Shown one piece after another: positions 13,113 to 25,978 of a stretch of 64,000 nt of DNA. The notes beneath the pieces were generated by a model. It had not been told where the DNA came from. It ran no database searches and worked only from the letters and a program-made list of their open reading frames with translations. The DNA is from Spinacia oleracea (Eukaryota; Streptophyta; Magnoliopsida; Caryophyllales; Amaranthaceae): NCBI RefSeq assembly GCF_020520425.1, contig NC_079489.1, forward strand, positions 88,589,810-88,653,809. Direction: 5' to 3'. Each line of letters starts with the position of its first letter. Position 1 is the first letter of the stretch. A program made the translations under genes and the position numbers.

Positions 13113-16100
13113 TCAGGTCAATAATAAATACTTGGTGGTAAAAAACTTCGCCCATTGCTCACGAACCACATCAATTTCCTCACTAGCATAAGGCGCAGTC
13201 CTCGGAGTATAGACCTTACAAAAACAAAAAATTGATGGAGCATATATTAGATCGATTAAATGCAAATGAAATGTCACATTTTAACATTCAAGCAACTAAT
13301 GACAATGTATTAATAGTCTAGAATACGAATCAATTAGTTACTTAATTACCTCATCTAGCCGGCCTTCATAGTCATGTTGTAACGTGACTATCTCTAACAT
13401 GAACTTCATAACGTAATAGCCACACTCAGTTCCGCCGATTTGTTGAGCACACTGATTAAGAAACATAATACTTTATCTTGCAAGGCCAATAATTAATAAA
13501 AACAAAGCAAAAAGCTAATTAAGAAACATGTTATACCTCTATATGAATGGGTTTACACGACTTAAAACTCGTTTTATTCGGACAACGCCCACCATTGCAC
13601 TTGTACACTTGGTATGCCCTAGAAAATTAACGAAACATGGGTACTCATGAATATGATTTTGGCTTAGGTTTCTTAAAGACTAATGTAATTTGTAAGCAAA
13701 AGAACTTACAAACTCAAGATTCCCCATGCATAATCTGTTCGACGTGGATCTCTAGCAGAATCGAAAATATATACATAACCTCTACGTAGGTCCATCACGT
13801 ATAAATTCCAATGATTTCTGTATAATTTATAAATGATATATTAAATATTTAATAACAATAATAATTAATATTTTATATGAAACTTATATAATATAACACA
13901 CTTACTCTTGATTATATGGGATTAAAAACCAATTAGTTAGGTTAGGATTACCCATCTTCTCCTTTTCAATTTCAGCTTGGAAAATGTTTTTCAAATACAT
14001 TGTTGGCGCTCCAGGGTCGGCCTTGATTCTAGTGCTTGACATAATCTCGGGACAAATGAACGAAATCCGAGACATTTCAAATGATTTGGCATGATCGTGC
14101 AATAAACACCTACAAAATAAACAAGATTACACTATTAAGATCGATAAAGAGAAAAAACTTCAAAGAAATAATAGTTTTATTAACAACAATAAAACATTTA
14201 ATTACAATATGTAGACTTGGATCGCTGAAATGTTTAAGCACGCCCCGCGAAGGAACTCTCCTATATCAGACGCAGTTATGTATGTTTCTTGATCAAAATC
14301 CGAGTGCCAAACTGAGGCCGCCAATGGGATGGTAGTATTATCATATATATCATCAGGCGCCGAAGTCATGATAAACTGCAAGTATTTGCATGATGGGCCA
14401 AGACCTTGAATTGCATCGTGTACAAGTCCCGCTTTCTTGCTTTTGGTGGTTGATTCTTGTGTTTTACGATCACAACTACCCACGACCTCTAAGTTGGACT
14501 TAGGCTTAGAATTCGACTTCTTTGGATGCGAAAATTCCTATAACAATAGTCAATTAACATTAGTCATATAATAAGAATCAAATGAGTCATTAGGTTCTTT
14601 AGTTCAAATTTGGGAGCGAAAATGTCATTTTAGCTCAATATATGACCTATAACGACCCAACGAGCCATAAATGTGCATAAATAGGTTCGAATGAGTTTTA
14701 GAAACTTAAAACTATGCATATTAGTCGTGTAATAAGAATCAAATGAGTCCTTAGGTTCTTTAGTTCAAAGTTGGGAGCGAAAATGTCATTTTAGGTCTAT
14801 ATATGATCTATAACGACCCAACGAGCCATAAATGTGCATAATTAGGTTCGAATGAGTTTTAGAAACTTAAAACTATGCATATTAGTCATGTAATAGGATT
14901 AAAATGAGTGTTTAGGTTCTTTAGTTCAAAGTTGGGAGCGAAAATGTCATTTTAGCTCTATATATGACATATAACGACCCAACGAGCCATAAATGTGCAT
15001 GAATAGGTTCGAATGAGTTTTAGAAACTTAAAACTATGCATATTAGTCATGTAATAAGAATAAAATGAGTCATTAGGTTCTTTAGTTCAAATTTTGGAGC
15101 GAAAATGTCATTTTAGCTCAATATATGACCTATAACGACCCAACGAGCCTTAAATGTGCATACATAGGTTCGAATGAGTTTTAGAAACTTAAAACTATGC
15201 ATATTAGTCATGTAATAAGAATCAAATGAGTCCTTAGGTTCTTTAGTTCAAAGTTGGGAGCGAAAATGTCATTTTAGGTTAATATATGACCTATAACGAC
15301 CCAACGAGCCTTAAATGTGCATAATTAGGTTCGAATGAGTTTTAGAAACTTAAAACTATGCATATTAGTCGTGTAATAAGAATCAAATGAGTCCTTAGGT
15401 TCTTTAGTTCAAAGTTGGGAGCGAAAATGTCATTTTAGCTCTATATATGACATATAACGACCCAACGAGCCTTAAATGTGCATGAATAGGTTCGAATGAG
15501 TTTTAGAAACTTAAAACTATGCATATTAGTCATGTAATAAGAATAAAATGAGTCATTAGGTTCTTTAGTTCAAAGTTGGGAGCGAAAATGTCATTTTAGC
15601 TCTATATATGACCTATAACGACCCAACGAGCCATAAATGTGCATAAATAGGTTGGAATGAGTTTTAGAAACTTAAAACTATGCATATTAGTCATGTAATA
15701 GGATTAAAATGAGTGTTTAGGTTCTTTAGTTCAAAGTTGGGAGCGAAAATGTCATTTTAGCTCTATATATGACCTTTAACGACCCAACGAGCCTTAAATG
15801 TGCATAAATAGGTTGGAATGAGTTTTAGAAACTTAAAACTATGCATATTAGTCATGTAATAGGATTAAAATGAGTGTTTAGGTTCTTTAGTTCAAAGTCG
15901 GGAGCGAAAATGTCATTTTAGCTCTATATATGACCTTTAACGACCCAACGAGCCTTAAATGTGCATAAATAGGTTCGAATGAGTTTTAGAAACTTAAAAC
16001 TATGCATATTAGTCATGTAATAGGATTAAAATGAGTGTTTAGGTTCTTTAGTTCAAAGTTGGGAGCGAAAATGTCATTTTAGCTCTATATATGACCTTTA

Positions 16101-18323
16101 ACGACCCAACGAGCCTTAAATGTGCATAAATAGGTTCGAATGAGTTTTAGAAACTTAAAACTATGCATATTAGTCATGTAATAAGAATCAAATGAGTCCT
16201 TAGCTTCTTTAGTTCAAATTTGGGAGCGAAAATGTCATTTTAGCTCAATATATGACCTATAACGACCCAACGAGCCTTAAATGTGCATAAATAGGTTCGA
16301 ATGAGTTTTAGAAACTTAAAACTATGCATATTAGTCGTGTAATAAGAATCAAATGAGTCCTTAGGTTCTTTAGTTCAAAGTTGGGAGCGAAAATGTCATT
16401 TTAGGTTCGAATGAGTTTTAGAGGGTTTACCTTGGATGGTAAGTCTGTTGTCTTCTTTTGGGCCGCTAACACCGTTGTCTTTTTCTTGGAGCTACCATCC
16501 CTCTCTTTAGAAACATTAGACTTGGACTTCTTTTTAGGAGGTGAAATACAATCCTTTAAAATTCAACAAAAACAAGAGTAGGTAAGATGTCGAATGTGCT
16601 TGCGTGAACATATACATTCTAAACAATAAAACATATATACCTCGCCGTCTTCGAAAATCACTAAGTGTATGGGCCATTGCACAAAACTACCCAGAGCACC
16701 GCCTAAGTTAGTGAAACCATCTCCCGTAGGTACCGGAAGAATATCATCAACATGTCCGTCGTAAACAAAATCAACTTGGACTTTATAGTGACCAGGCTTC
16801 ATCGATGTAAAATGTTGGGGCAATGCACCATCTGAGGGTTGTACCATACCATCCGCCACGACAATGTTGTTGCCTGAAACTTTCTCCTCAAGGGCAAGAC
16901 GACATGGAGTCCTTTCCTTCATAAACAAAGGTTTCAATGCAACTTTGTAAGTGATACAGATTATTAAGTAAATGTCAACTAAAAACATAAAAGGATCAAG
17001 CAACTATGTTAAAAAAGAGTGACTACGTCGTACCTTTAGCTCGCGTGGTTGCGGCACTAAGATGTGACGAGTGGTTCTTGTAGCACTAACATCAAGGTCA
17101 ACTCTGGCAGAATCATTTAAGTGGAGGTCATCAGGTATCGGGGGTAGAAATGGAGTTTAGTTGTCCTGTTTTTAACAAGGTGCTTAGTTGCTTTTGGAGG
17201 GCCTCTGCCACCCTCTTCTCTACCCTTTTCTCTAATTCACCTTCAAACTCCTTTTTCACAGAAGCTCTGATTGATTCGTAATTTTCTGATGAAGCTTCAC
17301 CATGGTCACTTCTACTATGTCGAATACACGGACCGAAAGCCTTTTTGATACCAACCATGCCACCTGTTCCCTTGACACGCCCACGATGATCTTTTTTCCC
17401 TATAGCTTTAGTGAGGGCATCCTCACCCTGTTCAAAAGAAAGATGTATCTGGTGGAAGTCGTCCATCCTTTATCCAATCTAGTCGCTTTCTATTATAACC
17501 CTTTTGGCCGGTGCGATGTGGGTTCTTGTTGCATGATGCACTTTTCCTCGCCTTTTCACTACGAAGCTGTCAAAGACAACATAAAAAGATGGAAATAAAT
17601 GTTTTTTCTGATAACTTTTTGTCCTAGAACCAATGTCAGTTTGCTACATGAAAAACTCTTTAAGGACAAGTTAAAGAAATATTATCATTACCAATGACTC
17701 TGGCAGGAAATAATGTTTAACAAAAGTCTTCCAATCATCCTCTGTGATATGGTTGTAGACATCCCAAGGCATCTTGTTTGTTTGATTTTTTGGCTTCTTT
17801 TCCTTCATAGTTATCCATCGGCGCACCAACTTGCTCTTGAAACAACTAAATCGTTTCGCCACACAAGAATGAAAATATTTCTCCCTCGAATGATTAGAAT
17901 CATCAGTAATGTGGAACATAAGCTGTTAATAATTAAAAAAAGTTAAATTATAAAAATAGTATTTAAATCAAATTAAATAATCCCTAAAATATACAAATCA
18001 AGTTAATATCCAATGCTTACCTTAGTCTCCTCCCAAAACCCCTTCTTGATTTGCTCATCTACCTTTGGATATAATGGGACGTTAATATTAATTCTAGTAG
18101 CACAACTCCCAACTTGCTTCCCGTATTCATGAGACCATTGTCCATCGGGGACATTATATACATTATACTCAAGGAACATAGGATTAGCGACTTTAACACC
18201 TTTTGACGGACCACGGCCTTTAATGGTCTTTGTAATCGTACTAACATCTTGTGATTCGTCACGCGTTGTGGGAGTCTTGCCACCTTCTGATTCATGCCTA
18301 ACAACAATTTGGTTTTCATTCAT
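13113..18323 (-). CDS. CACTA-I Ulp1-like (C48) cysteine protease / TNP gene, multi-exon
   Basis: On the minus strand from a Met near 18,323 to a stop at 13,113, I read exons near 18,020-18,323, 17,690-17,905, 17,470-17,590, 17,155-17,460, 17,030-17,140, 16,642-16,920, 16,431-16,556, 14,195-14,535, 13,905-14,110, 13,711-13,818, 13,536-13,618, 13,351-13,455 and 13,113-13,213. The middle has a coiled stretch and a TNP-type domain (VVADGMVQPSDG, GDGFTNLGGALGSFVQWP). The C-terminus is a Ulp1 peptidase: catalytic His in NHWNLYVMD, Asp in YIFDSARD, and Gln and Cys in CAQQIGGTECGYYVM. Known CACTA elements often carry such host-protease-derived genes; their role in transposition is unsettled. The frame appears to shift near 17,440 and 17,145, which is either decay or misplaced splice sites. 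One intron contains the 161-bp array. Confidence 0.72.
14565..16425. repeat. 161-bp tandem repeat, array 1 (inside an intron)
   Basis: About 11 head-to-tail copies with a 161-bp period, judged from spacing of the GGGAGCGAAAATGTCATTTT core (14,612; 14,773; 14,934...). Units end with AAACTATGCATATTAGTC and GTAATA. Units are highly alike, with recurring variant pairs (AATAAGAATCAAATG versus AATAGGATTAAAATG), so recent homogenisation is likely. The array fills the intron between exons at 14,535 and 16,431 of the Ulp1-like gene. Confidence 0.96.
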
Positions 18324-18419
18324 CGTACCTATGTTGTTCCTGCATCAAGTAAAACATACAGAAGAGTGGTTACAAAATGTGCGCGCAGCAGCAAATCAGT
18401 GCTCTAGCATACAGAAGGA

Positions 18420-18747
18420 TATCAGATCAGTGCAGATATCACAGATCAGATCAGCACTGATCAGTGCAGATCAGATCAGCACTGATCTGCACTGATCAGA
18501 TCAGCACAGATCAGCACAGATCAGTGCTGATCAGATCTGCACTGATCAGTGCTGATCTGATCTGCACTGATCAGTGCTGATCTGATCTGTGATATCTGCA
18601 CTTCTCTGTTCTGCACTGATCTGATCAGTGCTGATCTGATCTGCACAGATCAGTGCAGAACAGATCAGCACAGATCAGTGCAGAACAGATCAGCACAGAT
18701 CAGTGCTGATCTGATCTGCACTGATCTGTGCTGACCTGATCTGCAAT
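18420..18747. repeat. GATC-palindrome array 1
   Basis: About 330 bases built from CTGATC, AGATCAG, TGCACTGATC and GTGCTGATC words in both orientations; I count about 32 GATC sites. Many sub-blocks are perfect palindromes, such as GCACTGATCAGTGC. It lies directly upstream of the first recognised exon of the Ulp1-like gene. Confidence 0.95.
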
Positions 18748-19583
18748 GTTCCCCCCTTGTTGATTTTGTTCGAATTATAACAATATGACTGTTGCATCTG
18801 CAGCTTGAGACAGGTAGTCAGGTAAGTCCATTTTTTTAAAGTGAAACCATAGAGGAACAATTGACACTATTTTAACCAAATATTTGGTTAATAAAATTTC
18901 ATCAAGGATTTGCAGATGCTAGTTTTATGGCAGTCAGAAGAGATAAATCAAGGTCAATTTTGAAACAACAGCAACTAACAGTACCACTCCCCACCAATTT
19001 TAAGTCTCTAGTTTGTGCAAAGGGGATCATGCAAAAGAGATGGCACTAATTGAAGAATGAACGAGAAATTTAAGTGTAAATATGTCAAAGCTCAACATAA
19101 TGGAAAATCAATAAGAACAGCATAGAGAGAAAGAAATTTAGGGGCTGTTTGGTTCCCCAGACTTCCCCCTGGACTTGGATTCCCCCAAATTTCTATCAGT
19201 CTCTCATTGGTCAATGACTCAATGGTCACCACCATCATCCCAAATCAATCCACCCCACCCCACCATCACCTCACCACCACTATCACCGTCACCTCACTAG
19301 TCACCACTAAAGCAACTCTCACTTCCACCCACCATGGATACATCACCAGAAAAACCAACCTTCACATCCCTTCCTTGATCCATTTCACCCCTTTTCCCTC
19401 TTTTTATTCCTCTCCGCTTTTTGTTAGGGACCAAAACATCGCTTTACAATGTAATTGAACAATTGATAGAATACTAAGTTGACACATGCTCCGGCCTTCA
19501 AAGAATCAAATCATATCAAAGAATTTGAACTCTATAGCAGCAACAAGCCAACAAGCATGAAAAATTATATATGTGGAATGCAC
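18748..19583. other. Spacer between the two GATC arrays; no gene recognised
   Basis: Non-coding. It includes a GGGGCTGTTTGGTTCCC segment (19,140) of the kind that often starts small DNA transposons, followed by a CACC-rich stretch (19,220-19,350). I find no matching inverted end, so no element is called. Confidence 0.5.
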
Positions 19584-19815
19584 TGATCTGTGCAGATCTG
19601 ATCAGCATAGATCAGTGCTGATCAGATCAGCACTGATCTGTGCTGATCTGTTCTGCACTGATCAGATCTGCAGAACAGATCAGCACAGATCAGTGCTGAT
19701 CTGATCTGCACTGATCTGTGCAGATCAGATCAGCACAGATCAGTGCAGAACAGATCAACACAGATCAGTGCTACCCTCATCTGATCTGCATTGATCTGTG
19801 CTGATCTGATCTGCA
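19584..19815. repeat. GATC-palindrome array 2
   Basis: About 230 bases of the same words as array 1, about 24 GATC sites. It ends with the same CTGATCTGATCTGCAATGTT as array 1, so the two are copies of one block followed by different sequence. Confidence 0.95.
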
Positions 19816-20084
19816 ATGTTCTTTGTCATTCTTGGTGTGTTTGTTGAGGCAATATGAGAATGCAGGGCAGCTAACTCATTCTATAAACAAGTTCTATTAA
19901 TCTAGTATAGTACGGAGTAGTATGTAAGTTAGATCGTAAAATGAAATTATGTAATTGAGTTTCACTTAAACTCAAGCAACAATGATTAAGAAACTTAATG
20001 AGGAAATCTGACAATCTCACTTCTCTTATATCATGAAATCATATACTCATATGAGATAAGTCTAGAAAACACCACTTATGCTAA

Positions 20085-22240
20085 AATGAGGCATTTTCGC
20101 TCCCAGCTATGAACTAACGAACATAAGGACTCATTTTAACCTTTTAAATGATTAATATGATTAATTTTAACTTTCCAAGACTCGATCCGATCTATTTATT
20201 CACATTAGAGACTTGTTTGGTCGTTGTGGTTCATATTTATGATAAAATGAGGCATTTTTGCTCCCAACTATGAACTAAAGAACCTAAGAACTCATTTTTA
20301 GGCTAATATGACACTTTCGCTCCCAACTTTGAACTAACAAACCTAAACACTCATTTTAATCCTTTTAAATGATTAATATGATTAGTTTTAACTTTCCTAG
20401 ACTCAATCCAATCAATTTATGCCATTTGAGACTTGTTTGGTCGTTATGGTTCATATTTATGCTAAAATAAGACATTTTCGCTCCCAACTTTGAACTAACA
20501 AACCTAAACACTCATTTTAATCCTATTACATGACTAATATGCATAGTTTTAAGTTTCTAAAACTCATTCCAACCTATTTATGCACATTTAAGGCTCGTTG
20601 GGTCGTTATAGGTCATATATAGAGCTAAAATGACATTTCCGCTCCCAACTTTGAACTAAAGAACCTAAACACTCATTTTAATCCTATTACATGACTAATA
20701 TGCATAGTTTTAAGTTTCTAAAACTCATTCCAACCTATTTATGCACATTTAAGGCTCGTTGGGTCGTTAAAGGTCATATATAGAGCTAAAATGACATTTT
20801 CGCTCCCAACTTTGAACTAAAGAACCTAAACACTCATTTTAATCCTATTACATGACTAATATGCATAGTTTTAAGTTTCTAAAACTCATTCCAACCTATT
20901 TATGCACATTTAAGGCTCGTTGGGTCGTTATAGGTCATATATAGAGCTAAAATGACATTTCCGCTCCCAACTTTGAACTAAAGAACCTAAACACTCATTT
21001 TAATCCTATTACATGACTAATATGCATAGTTTTAAGTTTCTAAAACTCATTCCAACCTATTTATGCACATTTAAGGCTCGTTGGGTCGTTAAAGGTCATA
21101 TATAGAGCTAAAATGACATTTTCGCTCCCAACTTTGAACTAAAGAACCTAAACACTCATTTTAATCCTATTACATGACTAATATGCATAGTTTTAAGTTT
21201 CTAAAACTCATTCCAACCTATTTATGCACATTTAAGGCTCGTTGGGTCGTTATAGGTCATATATAGAGCTAAAATGACATTTCCGCTCCCAACTTTGAAC
21301 TAAAGAACCTAAACACTCATTTTAATCCTATTACATGACTAATATGCATAGTTTTAAGTTTCTAAAACTCATTCCAACCTATTTATGCACATTTAAGGCT
21401 CGTTGGGTCGTTAAAGGTCATATATAGAGCTAAAATGACATTTCCGCTCCCAACTTTGAACTAAAGAACCTAAACACTCATTTTAATCCTATTACATGAC
21501 TAATATGCATAGTTTTAAGTTTCTAAAACTCATTCCAACCTATTTATGCACATTTAAGGCTCGTTGGGTCGTTAAAGGTCATATATAGAGCTAAAATGAC
21601 ATTTCCGCTCCCAACTTTGAACTAAAGAACCTAAACACTCATTTTAATCCTATTACATGACTAATATGCATAGTTTTAAGTTTCTAAAACTCATTCCAAC
21701 CTATTTATGCACATTTAAGGCTCGTTGGGTCGTTAAAGGTCATATATAGAGCTAAAATGACATTTTCGCTCCCAACTTTGAACTAAAGAACCTAAACACT
21801 CATTTTAATCCTATTACATGACTAATATGCATAGTTTTAAGTTTCTAAAACTCATTCCAACCTATTTATGCACATTTATGGCTCGTTGGGTCGTTATAGG
21901 TCATATATAGAGCTAAAATGACATTTTCGCTCCCAACTTTGAACTAAAGAACCTAATGACTCATTTTATTCTTATTACATGACTAATATGCATAGTTTTA
22001 AGTTTCTAAAACTCATTCGAACCTATTCATGCACATTTATGGCTCGTTGGGTCGTTATATGTCATATATAGAGCTAAAATGACATTTCCGCTCCCAACTT
22101 TGAACTAAAGAACCTAAACACTCATTTTAATCCTTTTAAATGATTAATATGATTAGTTTTAACTTACCTAGACTCAATTCAATCAATTTATGCCATTTGA
22201 GACTTGTTTGGTAGTTATGGTTCATATTTATGCTAATTTA
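20085..22240. repeat. 161-bp tandem repeat, array 2 (inverted relative to array 1)
   Basis: About 13 copies of the reverse complement of the array 1 unit. Period is again 161 bp from the CGCTCCCAACTTTGAACTAA core (20,804; 20,965; 21,126...). The outermost units (20,085-20,450 and 22,100-22,240) are more diverged (GGTCGTTATGGTTCATATTT form), while the middle units are nearly identical. It lies downstream of the transposase. Confidence 0.96.
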
Positions 22241-22706
22241 GTCAACTAAGGTCAATTTAGGTCAATTTATTCAACTAAGGTCAATTTAAGCCCGCTCGTT
22301 TTGATTTAGGTCATTCTAGCTCAAGATTAGGAGACATGTTAATTAGCGCAACACTAGGAGAAAACGCACAACTCACCAAAAGTAAATACGTGCTTTATTT
22401 TCCGATTCTGAGAACTTCTGAAAAGACACAAATCACCGAAAGCTTCTGAAAATTTCTGACTCGGGGATCTCAAGTCATCTGCACAGAAAGTTAGAAAACT
22501 TTGGTCAGGAACAAAAGTAAGATGTGGAAGTACAGTAAGAATTAAAGAAAGCTAGAAAAGTATAATCATGAACACAATGGAAGTATAAAATAAGAATTAA
22601 AGATGTGGAAGTACAAACTACACCTTCCTAAATGCTAGAAAAGATACATTTAATCTGATATTCAGTTAGCTAGAATTACCTATTCCCAGAAGCCAACTCA
22701 TCTTAT
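22241..22706. other. Transposase 3' flank; no gene
   Basis: Starts with short GGTCAATTTA-type repeats (22,245-22,300). The rest is unique AT-rich sequence that would contain the 3' untranslated region of the transposase. Confidence 0.5.
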
Positions 22707-25700
22707 TCATTTACGGTTTACAACCCAAATTCCTTCCCTATGATCTGTGCGCATATGATTAGTATTATTTGCATCTTCCTCCTCCGGTAACGGTTGAACA
22801 GCCGTTGGTAACAGGGGTGTTTCATCGTACTTGTCATACTCATCTTCATCCACAACATCATCAATACCCAGAATATTTCTCTTGCCTTGGGCAACTGCAC
22901 GCCATATAGGATCAACATTGTCTACCACATAGAAAATTTGCTTAGCTTGTGATGCTAGAATGAATGGCTCGTCACTATCACTTAATCGATCAAAGTTAAC
23001 CAATGTTAAACCAGGAAAAATTTCATCTTGTTTCACCCCATTATGGTTGTTGGCCCACTTGCACCGGAATACAGGGATCGTAAATTTGTTGTAATCAAGC
23101 TCCCATATTTCTTCGATAACACCATAATATGATTGTGTCGCATCAACCGGTCTTCTATCCTTGGCGCTTGCATAGACCCTAGATGCTGCAACATGCTTCA
23201 CTCCACTATTCTGCACCACACTCTTTTCATCTTGTCTTCTAGTGTAGAATGTGAACCCATTGATATCATACCCTTCATAAGACAGAACACATAGTCGAGG
23301 ACCTCGAGCTAACCACTGGACCATTTCAGAAACATCTAGATTTTTTTTCATTTCCTCGGCTACTTCCTTCTTAAACCAATCAACAAATGTGCGATTATGT
23401 TCTTGCATCAACGCTCTTTCCTTCAACTTAGGATTCTTTTGTTGCAATTCTAGCAAATGCTTATCTATGTAAGGATTGACCTCGGTAAGATGCTGCAACA
23501 CACAAAGATGTGCCTTATTCTTCCTTTCAGATGGAGGCGAGATCACATTTTTACCAATTACCCCATGCCCTTCAAGCCTCCCTGCATGACGAGATTTTGG
23601 AAGACCTATTTGCTCAAGCCTTGTTAAGAATTCAGCTACATATTGAGATATCTCTTCCTCAAGGACTCCCCGAATGATACTACCCTCCGGCCTTGCCCGA
23701 TTCTTTGTTTTGTCCTTTAAATGCCCAAAAAATCTCTCAAAAGGATACATCCATCTTAAGAACACCGGACCACATAACTTGATTTCTCGAACTAAATGGA
23801 CAATTAAGTGCACCATAATATCAAAGAAAGATGGTGGAAAGTACATTTCAAATCGACACAAAGTTTCAACAATATCATTGTGCAAAGAATCTAATTTCTC
23901 CGGATCAATCACTTTAGCACATATAGAATTGAAAAACACACAAAGTTTTGTTATAACATGTCTCACGTGTTTCGGCAATATCCCACGAAGTGCAATTGGC
24001 AAAAACACATTAATCATTACATGGCAATCATGAGACTTCATACCAACCAACCTAAGGTCCGAGAGAGATACTAGGCGCTTTACATTCGACGAATATCCCG
24101 AGGGAACCTTAATTCCATGTAAGCACTCACAAAACTGCTTCTTCTCCTTTCTTGACATTGTGTAACACGCTGGAGGCAGATAAGTCTTAGTACCACCCGC
24201 ACCAGATTTTTCAACAGGCCACAAATCTGGTCGAATATTCCTCTTTTTCATATCTTTCCGCACATTCTCATTGTCCTTAGTCTTTCCAGGCATGTTTAGC
24301 AAAGTCCCAATGATAGCATCGCACACATTTTTCTCAATGTGCATTACATCGAGACAATGCCTAACCGACAAATCTCTCCAGTAGGGAAGATCCCATAATG
24401 GAGATACTTTCTTCCACAAAACACCCTTTTTAGACTTGGACTTGTAGCACTTGCCGTATTTGGTTTCAACATTTTTTATTCGTTCATAAACCTGTGATCC
24501 TGTCAAAGGCGTACGAGCTACTCTTTCCTCGGTGAACCCATTGAATTCTTTCTTCTTCTTACGATAAGGGTGATATCGACTGAGGTGCTTCCTGAAATCT
24601 GGGTAAACATTTTTCTTGAAATTATGCAACCATGTGGGCTTCATGTCCTCTTCACATATAGGGCATGCTTGTTCTCCTTTGGTTTTGTATCCAGACAAGT
24701 TTCCATATGCCGGAAAATCATTTATGGTACAAAAAACCATAGCTCGCAATGTAAAGCTTGAATTGGTGTGTGCATCGAACATTGAAACACCTTCATTCCA
24801 CAATAATTTCAAATCATCTATGAGTGGAGCCAGGTACACATCTATGTCATTTCCAGGTTGCTTAGGCCCCGAGATGAGGAGTGATAACATGATATGCTTC
24901 CGCTTCATACACAGCCATGGAGGAAGATTATAAATTGCTAGAAGAACCGGCCATGTGCTATGTTGACTGCTTAGAGTTCCATATGGATTCACACCATCTG
25001 CACATAAAGCAAGCCTTAGATTTCTAACCTCCTTACCAAATTTAGGATATTTCTTATCAATATTTCTCCATTGAACAGAATCTGCAGGATGACGAAGGAG
25101 TCCATCTTTCTTCCTCACTTCCGCATGCCACCTTAAGTTTTTTGCTTGTTTCTTCAATGAAAACATACGCTCAAACCTAGGTATGATTGGAAGATACCAC
25201 AAAGACTTAGCAGGCGGGCCCCTCTTAGCTGAATTTGCCCCTTTGCGTTTGTAACGAGATGCGCCGCATGTTGGACACTCATCCAAATGTTCATGCTCTT
25301 TTCTGTAAAGGATACAATCATTTGGGCAAGCATCTATCTTGTCGACCTCTAAGCCTAAGGGACACATCAATTTCCTGGCATAATAGGTAGAGGTGGGGAT
25401 ATCATTCCCTTCCGGCAAAAATTCACCTACCCACTCCAATAAGGTGTCAAAGTGTTCATCTCTCCAACCACCTTTACATTTGAGGTTGTAAAGTATTGGC
25501 ACACATTCCAACTTGCTGAATTTTGTACAACCGGGATACAATGGAGTTTCAGCAGCCTTTGATACTTGTTCGAACATCTGAGGTCGTTCGTCCAAGTGAT
25601 CTTTCAGCCCATCCATCATCTCATTTATTTCATCATCTTCTTCCTCATCATCATCCGTCTCATTATTCTCATAAATATCATCATCACTCTCATTACTCTG

Positions 25701-25978
25701 AACATCAAATTCATGGACACTAGAACTTGGACGATCAGGTATTGTTTCACCATGCCAAAACCAAACATGGTAATCTTGCTTAAACCCACGGCGAAATAAA
25801 TGATCCTCAATTTCATCAATGTCACCTAACCGCTTGATATTGTTACAATCACGGCAGGACAATAGATTTTTTCGGCTTTTGTACTCCGTTGGTGTGCTAA
25901 AGCACATCTAATGAACTCTGCGACCCCACTCAAGTATTCTGCCGTAGTATGGTCACCATACATCCAACGACGACTCAT
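22707..25978 (-). pseudogene. CACTA TNPD-like transposase with one N-terminal frameshift
   Basis: The main open frame (22,707-25,907) gives 1,066 residues. The family's N-terminus, MSRRWMYGD..., starts at 25,978 in another frame and joins after what looks like a one-base loss near 25,856 (a zinc-binding CPCRDCNN-type segment is broken there). Downstream are an acidic stretch (~residues 70-100), CPTCGASRYK (~211), the transposase core with LCADGVNPYG (~301), GPKQPGNDIDVYLAPL (~347) and NDFPAYGNLSGY (~396), then DUF4218-like (~630-770) and DUF4216-like (~950-1,020) regions. It would cut and join the element ends. Apart from the frameshift I see no stop. A cryptic start or splice could still yield protein, so this may be a near-functional copy. 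Confidence 0.9.

Noticed and set aside
14565..16425. Regular direct repeats reminiscent of a CRISPR array
   Set aside because: Units are 161 bases with no variable spacers, in a plant transposon intron; a tandem satellite-like array.
19140..19440. GGGGCTGTTTGGTTCCC start of a possible hAT- or Harbinger-type small element
   Set aside because: No inverted counterpart or target duplication found within the following few hundred bases.
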